Positions 52,469 through 61,186 of a stretch of 64,000 bases of DNA are shown piece after piece. The stretch covers positions 62,001 to 126,000 of the forward strand of contig NZ_JACVQF010000211.1 in NCBI RefSeq assembly GCF_014534645.1, given 5' to 3'. Under the pieces are notes generated by a model that made no database searches, was not told where the DNA came from, and saw nothing but the letters and a program-made list of their open reading frames with translations. Source of the stretch: Streptomyces griseicoloratus. GTDB taxonomy: Bacteria; Actinomycetota; Actinomycetes; Streptomycetales; Streptomycetaceae. How positions within the stretch are numbered: the first letter of the stretch is position 1; every line of letters starts with the position of its first letter. The position numbers were made by a program, and so were the translations under genes.

Positions 52469-53406
52469 GCCGTCGCTCCCTTCCGGCTCGACAGGGAGAG
52501 CACGTTCGCCTTCACCTTCTGCCACGGCGTGGGCGGCAGCTGGCGGCTGGCGCCGCGGGCGTAGTAGCGCTCCAGGTAGTACTGGCCGACGCTGAAGACC
52601 GAGGTCAGCAGCAGGTACCAGGCCGCGGCCAGGAACAGCATCTCGGCGGGTGCGCCGGAGGTCTGGCCGATGTCCTGGGCGACGCGGAACAGTTCGGAGT
52701 ACTGGACGACCGACACCAGCGAGGTCGTCTTCAGCATGTTGATGACCTCGTTGCCCGTCGGCGGCACGATCACGCGCATCGCCTGCGGGACGACGATCCG
52801 GCGCAGCGTCTTGGCGTGGCTCATGCCGAGCGCGTGCGCCGCCTCGGTCTGGCCCTCGTCGACCGCGAGCAGACCGGCGCGGCAGATCTCCGCCATGTAC
52901 GCGGCCTCGTTGAGACCGAGGCCGAGCAGCGCCGTCAGGAACGGCGTCATGAAGTCCGACCACTCGTCCCGGTAGAACGGGCCGAGGTTGATGTACTCGA
53001 AGACCAGGCCCAGGTTGAACCAGACGACCAGCTGCACCAGCACGGGCGTGCCACGGAAGAACCAGATGTAGAACCAGGCGATGGAGGAGGTCACCGGGTT
53101 CTTCGACAGGCGCATCACGGCGAGGAGGATGCCGCCGACGACGCCGATGAGCATGGCCAGGACGGTCAGCAGGAGCGTCTTGCCCATGCCGGACAGGATG
53201 CGGTCGTCGAAGAAGTAGTCCGGGATCGCGCCCCAGTTGATCTTGCCCTGGGAGAACGCGTAGACGACCGCCGCCAGCAGCGCGAGCGCGATGACGGCGG
53301 AGATGTACCGGCCGTAGTGCCGGACCGGGATGGCCTTGATGGCCTCCGGCCCGGCCGGGGGCGTGCCGGCCGGGCCGCCCGCCGTCTTGTCGATGTCAAC
53401 AGTCAC
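52465..53406 (-). CDS. Polar amino-acid ABC transporter permease
   Basis: 313 residues with a hydrophilic, Pro-rich N-terminus (about 30) and five or more helices. [16 protein letters not shown] and the EAA-loop equivalent [37 protein letters not shown] mark the HEQRo family permease for polar amino acids. A single permease gene means a homodimer in the complex. It starts 29 bp after the binding-protein stop and its own stop overlaps the ATPase start. Confidence 0.92.
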   Translation of the reverse strand: MTVDIDKTAGGPAGTPPAGPEAIKAIPVRHYGRYISAVIALALLAAVVYAFSQGKINWGAIPDYFFDDRILSGMGKTLLLTVLAMLIGVVGGILLAVMRLSKNPVTSSIAWFYIWFFRGTPVLVQLVVWFNLGLVFEYINLGPFYRDEWSDFMTPFLTALLGLGLNEAAYMAEICRAGLLAVDEGQTEAAHALGMSHAKTLRRIVVPQAMRVIVPPTGNEVINMLKTTSLVSVVQYSELFRVAQDIGQTSGAPAEMLFLAAAWYLLLTSVFSVGQYYLERYYARGASRQLPPTPWQKVKANVLSLSSRKGATA

Positions 53407-53435
53407 GGGTGATGCCTTTCAGTGCCGCCCCGCGG

Positions 53436-54392
53436 TCACTTGCCGCCGTTGATGGTGCCCTCCGTGACGGCACCGTCCGCCACGCCCCACTTGTCGAGGA
53501 TCTTCTTGTACTCGCCGTTCGCGATGACCGCGTCCAGGGCCGCCTTCAGGGCGTCCCGCAGCTGGGTGTTGTTCTTCGCGACCGCAATGCCGTACGGCGC
53601 GGCCTCGACCTGCTCGCCGACGAGCTGGAAGTCCTTGCCGCCGCCGGAGGTCTTCACCGCGTAGGCCGCGACCGGGAAGTCGGAGGAGCCGGCGTCGGCG
53701 CCGCCCGCGCGCAGGCGGGTCTGGGCCTGCTGGTCGTTGTCGAAGGCCTCGATGGAGATCTTCTTGCCGGCCGGGCACTTCTCGTTCTCGGACTTGGCGA
53801 GGTCCTCCGAGACCGTGCCGCGCTGGAGCACGATCTTCTTGCCGCACAGGTCGGTCCAGGTCTTGATGCCCTGGTCGTCGCCCTTCTTGGTGTAGATCGA
53901 GACGCCGGCGGTGAAGTAGTCCACGAAGTCGACGCCCTCACCGACCTTCTTGCCGGTGTCGGAGTCGATGCCCTCCTGGCGGTCCTTCGTGTCGGTCATC
54001 GCGGACATCGCGATGTCGTAGCGCTTGGAGCGCAGACCGGTGATCAGGGTGTCGAACGTGCCGTTCTCGAACTCGAACTTCACGCCGAGCTGCTTGCCCA
54101 TCGCGTCCGCGAGGTCGGGGTCGATACCGACCGTCTTGCCGGAGCTGTCCTTGAATTCGACGGGTGCGTAGGCGATGTCGGACCCGACCTTGATGACGCC
54201 CTTGTCGCGGATGGACTGCGGCAGCTTGTCGGCCAGCGGGGCCGCGCTCGTGGACTGGTTCTCCTTGGAGCCGCCGTCCTCGGTCTGGTCGCCGCATCCG
54301 GTGAGCAGCAGGGCGCCTGCGACCGCGATCGCACCGACCGCGGAAATGCGGGAGTACGCGGCGGTCGTACGACGGGTGGAGCTTGCGGTCAT
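53436..54392 (-). CDS. Polar amino-acid-binding lipoprotein
   Basis: 318 residues. The signal peptide with lipobox LLTGC (lipid Cys near 33) is followed by a linker rich in Gln, Ser and Glu, then family-3 binding-protein features: GVIKVGSDIAYAPVEFKDSSGKTVGIDPDLADAMGKQLGV and FDTLITGLRSKRYDIAMSAMTDTKDRQEG. First gene of the three-gene operon. ATG 54392 with GGAGGAACC upstream was chosen; a longer frame is rejected. Ligand class (Glu/Gln/Asp or Arg) is inferred from family only. Confidence 0.92.
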   Translation of the reverse strand: MTASSTRRTTAAYSRISAVGAIAVAGALLLTGCGDQTEDGGSKENQSTSAAPLADKLPQSIRDKGVIKVGSDIAYAPVEFKDSSGKTVGIDPDLADAMGKQLGVKFEFENGTFDTLITGLRSKRYDIAMSAMTDTKDRQEGIDSDTGKKVGEGVDFVDYFTAGVSIYTKKGDDQGIKTWTDLCGKKIVLQRGTVSEDLAKSENEKCPAGKKISIEAFDNDQQAQTRLRAGGADAGSSDFPVAAYAVKTSGGGKDFQLVGEQVEAAPYGIAVAKNNTQLRDALKAALDAVIANGEYKKILDKWGVADGAVTEGTINGGK

Positions 54393-55022
54393 GGTGGTTC
54401 CTCCGGCGGAAGATGGAGTTGCCGATGGGGCGGGGGCGCCGGCCGAGTCGATCGGCAGGTGCCGTGGGTCGACGAGAGCACACGCCTTCGAGTGTCGCGA
54501 CCTCGTGTGATTACGGCATCTTGCCATTCGGACTGAGCCATTCGAGGGGGACGCAATGTCAAAATCGGATAACGGGTGACGCCCCGCGGCGGTCCGAACC
54601 GCACCAGGTCGGTACATCACGACCGAACCTTTGCGGGAATCCGCCCTTCCGGCCGGAAGATCTTCGGCGTATCTCGGTATGCGGTCATTGCCGGCCGATC
54701 TGTGCGGCCGTTCGGGGGCTGTTTCGGGGGTTTGTCAAGAGGTGCCGAGAAGTTGTCCGGATACCTGTCTATGAGTCATGTCACCGACATATGACGTTCG
54801 GGGTCCGGCATGTGAGCTTGCACTGAACGGACTCGTCGCAGGGGGCGTCCGTCGGGTAAGAAGGTTCTTTACACCCCTCATCAGGGGCTCAGGGCGCGTG
54901 TGCGGCGCGCCCGTCGCGCGGGGCCGTGTGCATCAACGGCCAGGTTCCTGCGCGGTGCCCGCCCATTCCTCACCAGGAGTGGACAAACCCTCAAACCATG
55001 AACACTTAAGGGGTAAAACGAA
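54393..55022. other. 630-bp intergenic region without a supported gene
   Basis: Lies between the divergent binding-protein and malic-enzyme genes and should hold both promoters. The base composition is less GC-rich than in neighbouring genes. Small open frames exist but have no codon bias or homologue that I recognise. A short CCCCT...AGGGG hairpin lies near 54874-54889. TTGACA (minus strand, about 54556) could be part of the transporter promoter. Confidence 0.5.
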
Positions 55023-56246
55023 GTGGCAGCGGAGATCGTCAATCCTCGCAGCGACAGCGACGCCGGTGCGGAGGCGGGGGCGGAGCCCCTCGACACCTTC
55101 GATCCGGCGTTCGCGCTGCACCGCGGCGGCAAGATGGCCGTGCAGGCCACGGTGCCGGTCCGTGACAAGGACGACCTGTCCCTGGCGTACACGCCCGGCG
55201 TCGCGAAGGTGTGCAGCGCGATCGCCGAGCAGCCGGAGCTCGTGCACGACTACACGTGGAAGTCGTCGGTCGTGGCGGTGGTGACGGACGGTACGGCCGT
55301 TCTGGGGCTCGGGGACATCGGGCCCGAGGCCTCTCTTCCGGTGATGGAAGGGAAGGCGATTCTGTTCAAGCAGTTCGGCGGTGTGGACGCGGTCCCGATC
55401 GCGCTGGACTGCACGGACGCCGATGACATCGTCGAGACCGTGGTGCGGCTGGCGCCCTCGTTCGGCGGGGTCAACCTGGAGGACATCTCGGCGCCGCGGT
55501 GCTTCGAGATCGAGCGGAAGCTGCAGGAGCGGCTGGACATCCCGGTCTTCCACGACGACCAGCACGGCACGGCGGTCGTGACGCTGGCGGCGCTGCGGAA
55601 CGCTGCGCGGCTGAGCGGGCGGACGCTGGGTGAGCTGCGGGCGGTGATCTCGGGCGCGGGCGCGGCCGGGGTGGCCATCGCCAAGATGCTCGTCGAGGCC
55701 GGGATCGGTGATGTCGCGGTGGCCGACCGGAAGGGGGTCGTCTCGGCGGACCGGGACGATCTGACGCCGGTGAAGCGGGAGCTGGCCGGGTTTACGAACA
55801 AGGGCGGGCTGTCCGGGTCGCTGGAGGCGGCGCTCGCGGGTGCCGACGTCTTCATCGGGGTCTCCGGCGGTACGGTGCCGGAGCCGGCGGTGGCCTCGAT
55901 GGCCGAGGGGGCGTTCGTGTTCGCGATGGCGAACCCGAATCCCGAGGTGCACCCGGATGTCGCGCACAAGTACGCGGCTGTCGTGGCGACGGGGCGGTCG
56001 GACTTCCCGAACCAGATCAACAACGTGCTGGCGTTCCCGGGCATCTTCGCGGGGGCGCTGCAGGTGCGGGCGTCCCGGATCACCGAGGGCATGAAGCTCG
56101 CGGCGGCCGAGGCGCTGGCGTCGGTCGTTGGTGACGATCTCGCGGCCGACTACGTCATCCCGTCCCCGTTCGACGAGCGGGTCGCTCCCGCGGTCACGGC
56201 GGCGGTGGCGGCGGCCGCTCGGGCGGAGGGTGTCGCCCGTCGGTGA
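55023..56246 (+). CDS. Malic enzyme (NAD(P)-dependent, oxaloacetate-decarboxylating)
   Basis: Decarboxylates malate to pyruvate with reduction of NAD(P)+. 407 residues, short bacterial type. [11 protein letters not shown] contains the catalytic Tyr; [16 protein letters not shown] the Lys; [15 protein letters not shown] and [18 protein letters not shown] the metal-binding Glu/Asp residues; [16 protein letters not shown] the dinucleotide loop. The syntenic S. coelicolor enzyme (SCO5261, from memory) is reported to use NADP+ and to supply reducing power for lipid synthesis. Starts with GTG. Ends in a terminator with a T-run. Confidence 0.92.
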   Translation: MAAEIVNPRSDSDAGAEAGAEPLDTFDPAFALHRGGKMAVQATVPVRDKDDLSLAYTPGVAKVCSAIAEQPELVHDYTWKSSVVAVVTDGTAVLGLGDIGPEASLPVMEGKAILFKQFGGVDAVPIALDCTDADDIVETVVRLAPSFGGVNLEDISAPRCFEIERKLQERLDIPVFHDDQHGTAVVTLAALRNAARLSGRTLGELRAVISGAGAAGVAIAKMLVEAGIGDVAVADRKGVVSADRDDLTPVKRELAGFTNKGGLSGSLEAALAGADVFIGVSGGTVPEPAVASMAEGAFVFAMANPNPEVHPDVAHKYAAVVATGRSDFPNQINNVLAFPGIFAGALQVRASRITEGMKLAAAEALASVVGDDLAADYVIPSPFDERVAPAVTAAVAAAARAEGVARR

Positions 56247-56259
56247 CGGTGTGCAGGTG

Positions 56260-56295
56260 AACGGTCCCGTCCTTGGGTGGGCGGGGCCGTTTTTC
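56260..56295 (+). terminator. Rho-independent terminator of the malic-enzyme gene
   Basis: AACGGTCCCG and CGGGGCCGTT form a stem around TCCTTGGGTGGG, followed by TTTTT at the plus-strand 3' side, 14 bp after the stop. One of the few terminators here with a clear T-run. Confidence 0.85.
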
Positions 56296-56394
56296 TATGT
56301 GTGGGGGGTGTGTGGTGGGTGCGGATGCCTGCGGCGGCCTGTGGTTGTGAGTGGGGGTGCGCGTAGCGCGTTCGGTTGTGTTGTGGGTCGGGGC

Positions 56395-56496
56395 CGTGTC
56401 GGGGGGTGTCCGTCCTCGGAACGGCGCGGAATCGGTTGGTGATCAGCTGACTGGCGTTGACGCGCCAACCGCTGCGGGCGGACACCCCCCGACACG
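56395..56496. repeat. Long nested inverted repeat
   Basis: CGTGTCGGGGGGTGTCCG (56395-56412) and its exact complement (56479-56496) flank 66 bp that contain a second inverted pair (CGGTTGG ... CCAACCG). The element lies in the 489-bp gap between malic enzyme and the quinone oxidoreductase gene, about 100 bp past the terminator. It could be a structured RNA, a transcription block, or a dispersed palindromic repeat. Further inverted pairs follow to 56591. Confidence 0.75.
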
Positions 56497-56514
56497 TCCC
56501 CTTCCCGCCGTACG

Positions 56515-56591
56515 CGACTGCCGGCCCGTCGTAGCTGCCGTAGCTGCGGGCAGTCGTGCCTCCCCCAGTGCCTGAACGGCCTGGGAGGCAC
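56515..56591. repeat. Additional inverted repeats in the same intergenic gap
   Basis: CGACTGCC (about 56515) pairs with GGCAGTCG (about 56549), and GTGCCTCCC (56556-56564) pairs with GGGAGGCAC (56583-56591). The second pair resembles a dispersed intergenic repeat often seen in streptomycete genomes. No gene is visible from 56247 to 56735. Confidence 0.55.
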
Positions 56592-56735
56592 CCCGGCAGC
56601 GCCGGGCCGCGCGACCCACCCCCGGCCCGCACCCACGCCGGGCGCCGCACCTGACCGGCGCCGGCCTGGCAAGAGGGCGTGTGTCACAGGGCCGCCTGGT
56701 TTCGGATGAGCGGTGTGGAACCTATCGTCAAGGTC

Positions 56736-57701
56736 ATGTTCGCTGTCTACGCCGCCCGAATCGACCGCGACCAGCCGCTCTCCGGACTGGAATTGGGAGA
56801 GCGCCCGGCTCCCGAGGCCCGCCCCGGCTGGAGTGTCGTCGACGTCCGGGCCGCCTCCCTCAATCACCACGACCTGTGGTCCCTGCGCGGCGTCGGTCTC
56901 CCCGAGGACCGGCTGCCGATGATCCTCGGCTGCGATGCCGCCGGGGTCGACGAGGACGGCAACGAGGTCGTCCTGCATTCCGTGATCGGTCAGAGCGGGT
57001 ACGGGGTGGGGCCCCGGGAGCCCCGGTCGATTCTCACCGAGCGCTATCAGGGGACGTTCGCCGAGCGGGTCGCCGTGCCGACCTGGAACATCCTGCCCAA
57101 GCCCAAGGAGCTCTCCTTCGAGGAGGCCGCCTGTCTGCCGACGGCCTGGCTGACGGCGTACCGGATGCTCTTCACCAACGCCGGGGTGCGCCCCGGTGAC
57201 TCGGTGCTGGTGCAGGGGGCCGGGGGCGGGGTCGCCACCGCCGCGATCGTGCTGGGGAAGGCGGCCGGACTGCGTGTCTTCGCCACCAGCCGGGACGAGG
57301 CCAAGCGGAAGCGGGCCGTGGAGCTGGGGGCCGTGGAGGCGGTGGAGCCGGGTGCGCGGCTGCCGCAGCGGGTCGATGCCGTGATCGAGACGGTCGGGGC
57401 GGCCACGTGGTCCCACTCGGTGAAGTCCCTGCGTCCCGGGGGGACGGTCGTCATCTCGGGTGCCACGAGCGGTGACCGGCCTTCGCACGCCGAGCTGACC
57501 CGGATCTTCTTCCTGGAGCTCAAGGTCGTCGGGTCCACGATGGGCACCAAGGAGGAGCTGGAGGATCTGCTGTCCTTCTGCGCCGCCACGGGCGTGCGGC
57601 CCGTCATCGACGAGGTGCTGCCGATGGAGCGGGCCCGTGAGGGCTTCGAGCGGATGGAGTCGGGGGAGCAGTTCGGCAAGATCGTGCTCAGCGGCTCCTG
57701 A
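56736..57701 (+). CDS. Zinc-independent quinone oxidoreductase-like MDR protein
   Basis: 321 residues. MDR fold: an N-terminal GroES-like domain (LNHHDLWSLRGVGLPEDRLPMILGCDAAG) and a Rossmann domain with VLVQGAGGGVATAAIVLGKAAGLRVFAT. The cysteines and histidines for structural and catalytic zinc are lacking, as in quinone reductases. It probably reduces enones or quinones with NADPH; substrate unknown. The ATG at 56736 (MFAVYAARID) is the natural start; a longer frame to 56679 overlaps the repeat-bearing region. Confidence 0.88.
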   Translation: MFAVYAARIDRDQPLSGLELGERPAPEARPGWSVVDVRAASLNHHDLWSLRGVGLPEDRLPMILGCDAAGVDEDGNEVVLHSVIGQSGYGVGPREPRSILTERYQGTFAERVAVPTWNILPKPKELSFEEAACLPTAWLTAYRMLFTNAGVRPGDSVLVQGAGGGVATAAIVLGKAAGLRVFATSRDEAKRKRAVELGAVEAVEPGARLPQRVDAVIETVGAATWSHSVKSLRPGGTVVISGATSGDRPSHAELTRIFFLELKVVGSTMGTKEELEDLLSFCAATGVRPVIDEVLPMERAREGFERMESGEQFGKIVLSGS

Positions 57702-57765
57702 GCGGTTCTGCGAGGTCTCGCGGCGGGTCCGGTGATGCCGGGCCCGCTGTTTTTTCGGTCCGAGT

Positions 57766-57810
57766 TGTCAACTTGGGTTGACGGGTGCGGTTTGTCAATC
57801 TATGTTGACA
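57766..57810. promoter_or_regulatory. Promoter and twin operators of the HTH/Clp-N operon
   Basis: TTGACG (57778-57783) and TATGTT (57801-57806) with a 17-bp spacer form a good vegetative promoter. Two palindromes overlap it: TGTCAA-N6-TTGACG (57766-57783) over the -35 and TGTCAA-N6-TTGACA (57793-57810) over the -10, 27 bp centre to centre. The start codon (57813) lies 7 bp after the -10, so the transcript is probably leaderless. Confidence 0.75.
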
Positions 57811-57812
57811 GC

Positions 57813-58022
57813 ATGACTGAAGCTACGGATCTCGCCGCACGTGCGGGGGATCGCGATCCTCGGGTCGGACTGCGGGCCGTCGCCGCGCTGCGGAGGCTGC
57901 TGGAGCAACTGGAGTCGGTGCAGGTGCGCAGTGCGCGCAATCAGGGGTGGTCGTGGCAGGAGATCGCCACGGAGCTCGGGGTCAGCAGGCAGGCCGTGCA
58001 CAAGAAGTACGGGAGGCATTGA
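57813..58022 (+). CDS. Small HTH regulator, probable autoregulator
   Basis: 69 residues. WSWQEIATELGVSRQAVHKKYG at the C-terminus is a helix-turn-helix like that of sigma region 4/MarR-like small regulators; the N-terminal half (LRAVAALRRLLEQLESVQVRSARNQG) is helical and could dimerise. The gene has no room for a leader because its ATG follows the -10 by 7 bp. The stop overlaps the next start by one base (TGATG). The two palindromes in its promoter are its likely operators, regulating both genes of the operon. Confidence 0.85.
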   Translation: MTEATDLAARAGDRDPRVGLRAVAALRRLLEQLESVQVRSARNQGWSWQEIATELGVSRQAVHKKYGRH

Positions 58023-58582
58023 TGTTCGAGCGGTTCACCAAGGATGCCCGCGCCGTGGTGCAGGGGGCCGTCGAGTGCGCTGCGGGGGTGAAGGCGCCCG
58101 TGGTGGGGGCTGAACACCTGTTGCTCGCCTTGCTGGAGCGTGAGGTCAGCCGTGGCTCCTTCGCGCTGGCCGCTCTCGGCGTCGCCGAGCGCAAGGAGTC
58201 GGTGCGGCAGGCGCTGGAGGACGCGCGGCGGCGGGCCGGGCTGTCGCAGGCGGAGGCCGACGCCCTCGCGGGACTGGGAATCGACGTCGCGGAGGTCGTC
58301 GCCCGGGTGGAGGAGACGCACGGCGTCGGGGCGATGGCCGGTGGCCCGAAGGGCGTGGGCCGGCGGTCGGGGCGGCCCGGCTTCGCGCGGGACGCCAAGG
58401 AAGTGCTGGAGAAGGCGCTGCGGGTCGCCCTCGCCCGGCGCGAACGGCACATCGGGGACGAGCACATCCTGCTCGCGCTGACCGTCCGTCCCGGCGTGCC
58501 CGCCGAGGTGCTCGCCGATCACGGGGTGACCCATGAGTCGCTGACCAGGGTGCTGGGAGGGGCGGGGGAGGCCTGCGCCTGA
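58022..58582 (+). CDS. Clp N-terminal-domain protein without ATPase
   Basis: 186 residues with two Clp-N repeats: MFERFTKDARAVVQGAVECAAGVKAPVVGAEHLLLALLERE (about 1-41) and FARDAKEVLEKALRVALARRERHIGDEHILLALTVRPG (about 120-158). ClpC/ClpA use this module for adaptor and substrate binding, but no AAA+ domain follows, so the protein may be an adaptor, decoy or substrate-binding partner of ClpC. It is coupled to the upstream HTH gene by a 1-bp stop/start overlap. Such HTH/Clp-N pairs recur in actinomycetes. Confidence 0.87.
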   Translation: MFERFTKDARAVVQGAVECAAGVKAPVVGAEHLLLALLEREVSRGSFALAALGVAERKESVRQALEDARRRAGLSQAEADALAGLGIDVAEVVARVEETHGVGAMAGGPKGVGRRSGRPGFARDAKEVLEKALRVALARRERHIGDEHILLALTVRPGVPAEVLADHGVTHESLTRVLGGAGEACA

Positions 58583-58633
58583 CGCGGCGCTCCCGGGGGA
58601 GGGGGCGCCGCGCGGGGGCACCCCCTCCGGCGG

Positions 58634-59662
58634 TCAGTGCTTCGGGGGCCGCAGTATGGCCCCGATGTGCGCCGCCGCGGTCGAGAGGTGGCGGCGTGCG
58701 TCGCGCAGCTGGCCGCTCGTGATGCCGTGGTCCCGGGCCGCGTCGCGGATGTCGTCCCGGAAGCGGTCCAGCAGGCGGTCCAGGTCGCGGGCCGGGTCGC
58801 CGGTGGAGTCCGCCGGGTTCTCGTGGGCCCAGGACGGGGTGTAATCGGCGGGGAAGTCCTCGGGGGTGCGGGAGTACTCCGGCTGGGCCGCCGGTGTGTC
58901 GGTGCCGGCGCGGCCGAAGCCCCAGTCCTTGCCGAACTCGCCGACCTCCTTGGCCAGTTCGCTCAGCCCCTCGCGCAGCCCCGTCGGCCAGTCGCCCCGC
59001 GCGAAGTGGTCCTGCACCTGCTCCTGGACCCGCTTGGCGATGCGCTGCACCTCCTCCTGCGCCTGGGCCCGCGCCCGCTCCTGGGCCTCCCTGGCCTGGT
59101 TCCGGGCCCGCTCGGCCTCCTCGCGGGCGCGACGGCTCTCGTCCTTGGCGCGGCGGGCCTGCTCCTTCCACTCCTGCTTCACGCGCCGCATCTCCTCCTT
59201 GGCCGCGCGCCAGGACTCCCTCTCGCCGGCGTCCGCGGCCTCGGTGCCGCCCTGCTCGCCACCCGGGCCGGAGCGGCGGGCCTCGCTGGCCGCTGCCCTC
59301 ATCTCCCGGCGCAGGTCGCCGGCCGCACCGCGGACGTCGGCCCGGATCTCCGCGGCCAGCTCGGCCACCGACTCCCGGATCTCCAGCTCCAGATCGGCCA
59401 GCTCGCCGCGGCGGCCGTCGAGCTCGGCGCGGCCCGCGTCCGTGATGGAGTAGACCTTCCGGCCGCCCTCGGTGGTGTGGGTGACCAGGCCCTCGGCCTC
59501 CAGCTTGGCCAGGCGCGGGTACACCGTGCCCGCGGAGGGCGCGTACAGCCCCTGGAAGCGCTCTTCGAGGAGGCGGATCACCTCGTAACCGTGGCGCGGG
59601 GCCTCGTCCAGCAGCTTGAGCAGGTAGAGGCGGAGGCGGCCGTGGGCGAAGACGGGGGGCAT
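58634..59662 (-). CDS. PadR-family regulator with long coiled coil
   Basis: 342 residues, much longer than usual PadR proteins (about 110-180). Residues 1-85 form the winged helix (GRLRLYLLKLLDEAPRHGYEVIRLLEERFQGLYAPSAGTVYPRLAKLEAEGLV). Residues about 90-225 are a charged coiled coil (RAAKEEMRRVKQEWKEQARRAKDESRRAREEAERARNQAREAQERARAQAQEEV). The C-terminal segment ends in a helical domain (DLDRLLDRFRDDIRDAARDHGITSGQLRDARRHLS). The ATG begins one base after the stop of the DUF4097 gene, so the two are coupled. It probably represses this operon. Confidence 0.87.
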   Translation of the reverse strand: MPPVFAHGRLRLYLLKLLDEAPRHGYEVIRLLEERFQGLYAPSAGTVYPRLAKLEAEGLVTHTTEGGRKVYSITDAGRAELDGRRGELADLELEIRESVAELAAEIRADVRGAAGDLRREMRAAASEARRSGPGGEQGGTEAADAGERESWRAAKEEMRRVKQEWKEQARRAKDESRRAREEAERARNQAREAQERARAQAQEEVQRIAKRVQEQVQDHFARGDWPTGLREGLSELAKEVGEFGKDWGFGRAGTDTPAAQPEYSRTPEDFPADYTPSWAHENPADSTGDPARDLDRLLDRFRDDIRDAARDHGITSGQLRDARRHLSTAAAHIGAILRPPKH

Positions 59663-59663
59663 G

Positions 59664-60608
59664 TCAGAGCACCTTCTTGTCGGTCGTACCGTCGGCCGGG
59701 GCTCCGGTGGCGCCAGGGCCGGAAGCGGAATTGTCCCGCGAGCCGTCCGGTGCGCCGCTCGCCGGACCGGCGTCCTCCGGTTCCCTGGGCCATGGCCCGT
59801 CCTCCGTCGGCGGCCGGCGCAGCAGGGCGATCGAGCCGGAGACCGTGGTGGCCTTCAGCCGGCCGTTGCCCGCGCCGAGCCGTCCGGTGATCCGCTTGGC
59901 GCCCCACTGGCCGGTGACCCGGAGGTCCTCGAAGGCGCTGGAGACGGTGCCGCTGGCCGTGTTCGCCTCCACCTCGGCGTCGGCGGGGTGCGGCAGCCGG
60001 ATGGCGATCTCGCCCGAGACGCTGTTCAGACCGATGTCGGTCGGTCCGCCGGCCGTGTCCAGGTCGACGATCATCGAACCGCTCACCGAGTCGGCCCGGA
60101 CGGAGGAGCCCGCCTCGACCACGGTCAGGTCCCCGGAGACGGAGTGGAAGCGCAGGTCTCCGGTGAGGGCCTGTGCCTCCACGCTGCCCGAGACCGTGTC
60201 GGCGCGGACCGGGCCCGCGAGGCTCACCAGCGTGGTGTCCCCGGAGACCCCCTTCACCTCGGCGCGTCCGGCGATTCCGGAGATCACGGCCGACGCGCTG
60301 ACCACACCGACCTCCACGCGCGTGCGTGCCGGCACGGCCAGGGACACCACCGCGCTGCGGCGCCAGCTGTGGCGGTCGAGCCACTTGAGGAAGCCCTTCC
60401 AGGGCAGGTCCTCATAGGCCACCGTGAGCGTGCCGTCCTCGTGGGTCACGATCAGGGGTGGCCCCTCGATCTCGGAGACTTCCAGGCGGGCGGACGTCTC
60501 GTCCGTGCCCACCACGTTCACCGTCCCGTTCACGATGCGTACCTGGAGCTCGCTCACCGGCTCGTCGAAGGTGAGCTTCCCGGGCTCCGCGACGGACCAC
60601 TCGGACAT
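59664..60608 (-). CDS. DUF4097-family beta-repeat protein
   Basis: 314 residues from MSEWSVAEPGKL at 60608. Residues 110-260 consist of short beta repeats with the recurring word VSG (VKGVSGDTTL, ADTVSGSVEA, FHSVSGDLTV, ADSVSGSMIV, LNSVSGEIAI, ANTASGTVSS), the DUF4097 right-handed beta-helix type. No signal peptide or membrane helix is evident, so cytosolic. Such proteins often share an operon with PadR or LiaF-type sensors of cell-envelope stress. The C-terminal 60 residues are Pro/Ser/Gly-rich. First gene of the operon with PadR; a palindrome lies at its promoter. Confidence 0.87.
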   Translation of the reverse strand: MSEWSVAEPGKLTFDEPVSELQVRIVNGTVNVVGTDETSARLEVSEIEGPPLIVTHEDGTLTVAYEDLPWKGFLKWLDRHSWRRSAVVSLAVPARTRVEVGVVSASAVISGIAGRAEVKGVSGDTTLVSLAGPVRADTVSGSVEAQALTGDLRFHSVSGDLTVVEAGSSVRADSVSGSMIVDLDTAGGPTDIGLNSVSGEIAIRLPHPADAEVEANTASGTVSSAFEDLRVTGQWGAKRITGRLGAGNGRLKATTVSGSIALLRRPPTEDGPWPREPEDAGPASGAPDGSRDNSASGPGATGAPADGTTDKKVL

Positions 60609-60635
60609 GGTGCAGACCTCCTCGACCGAACGCGC

Positions 60636-60667
60636 CATATCGCGTCCCTGGCAATCACGATATATCG
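60636..60667. promoter_or_regulatory. PadR-type operator upstream of the DUF4097-padR operon
   Basis: CGATATATCG (60658-60667) is a perfect 10-bp palindrome, extended on one side to CGCG, in a strikingly A/T-rich spot. A half copy CATATCGCG lies at 60636-60644. Similar ATAT-CGCG palindromes are known PadR-family operators, so autoregulation is likely. Confidence 0.65.
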
Positions 60668-60816
60668 CGGAGGCGGGAAGTCAAGACGCACGTTCCGGTG
60701 AGCCGTGGCCGGCGGCCCTTCACCGGCCCCCGGACCACGCCCCGGACCACGCGCGGCGCACGTTGCATAGGCTGGGGCGCAGTCGGAACACGGACGCACG
60801 CAGGAGAACACAGGCC

Positions 60817-60996
60817 ATGTACTTCACCGACCGCGGTATCGAGGAACTGGAGAAGCGGCGCGGCGAGGAAGAGGTCACCTTCGAGTGGCTCGCCGAGCAG
60901 CTGCGTACGTTCGTGGACCTCAACCCGGACTTCGAGGTGCCCGTCGAGCGCCTCGCCACCTGGCTCGCCCGGCTGGACGACGAGGACGACGAGTAG
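60817..60996 (+). CDS. Small acidic protein, DUF6104-like
   Basis: 59 residues, very acidic (about one third Glu/Asp), no Cys, no hydrophobic helix. It starts MYFTDRGIEELEKRRGEEEV and ends in a string of Asp/Glu (LARLDDEDDE). The same short protein is conserved across streptomycetes (family number recalled, not searched); function unknown. The ATG at 60817 has CAGGAGAA upstream. About 190 bp of sequence with no gene follow before the Trypco1 gene. Confidence 0.75.
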   Translation: MYFTDRGIEELEKRRGEEEVTFEWLAEQLRTFVDLNPDFEVPVERLATWLARLDDEDDE

Positions 60997-61186
60997 ACCC
61001 TCCTGCTCCGTGCCCCGGCTGCTCCGCGCCCCGGCCCCGCTCCGCATCCCCGGTGGTCCGGCCGGCGGTGGCGCGGCCGGATCATGCCCTCGCACTCCGC
61101 ACCGTCCGGGGTTAGCCTTCTCCTCCCATTGGGGTAGGTGACTTCCCCAGGACCGGGGGAGCCGGAAGCGAACGGACGGGGGCGCC

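Noticed and set aside
54778-55284. Open frame crossing into the malic-enzyme start
   Set aside because: No homology signal; it reads through the promoter and the out-of-frame start of a well-supported enzyme.
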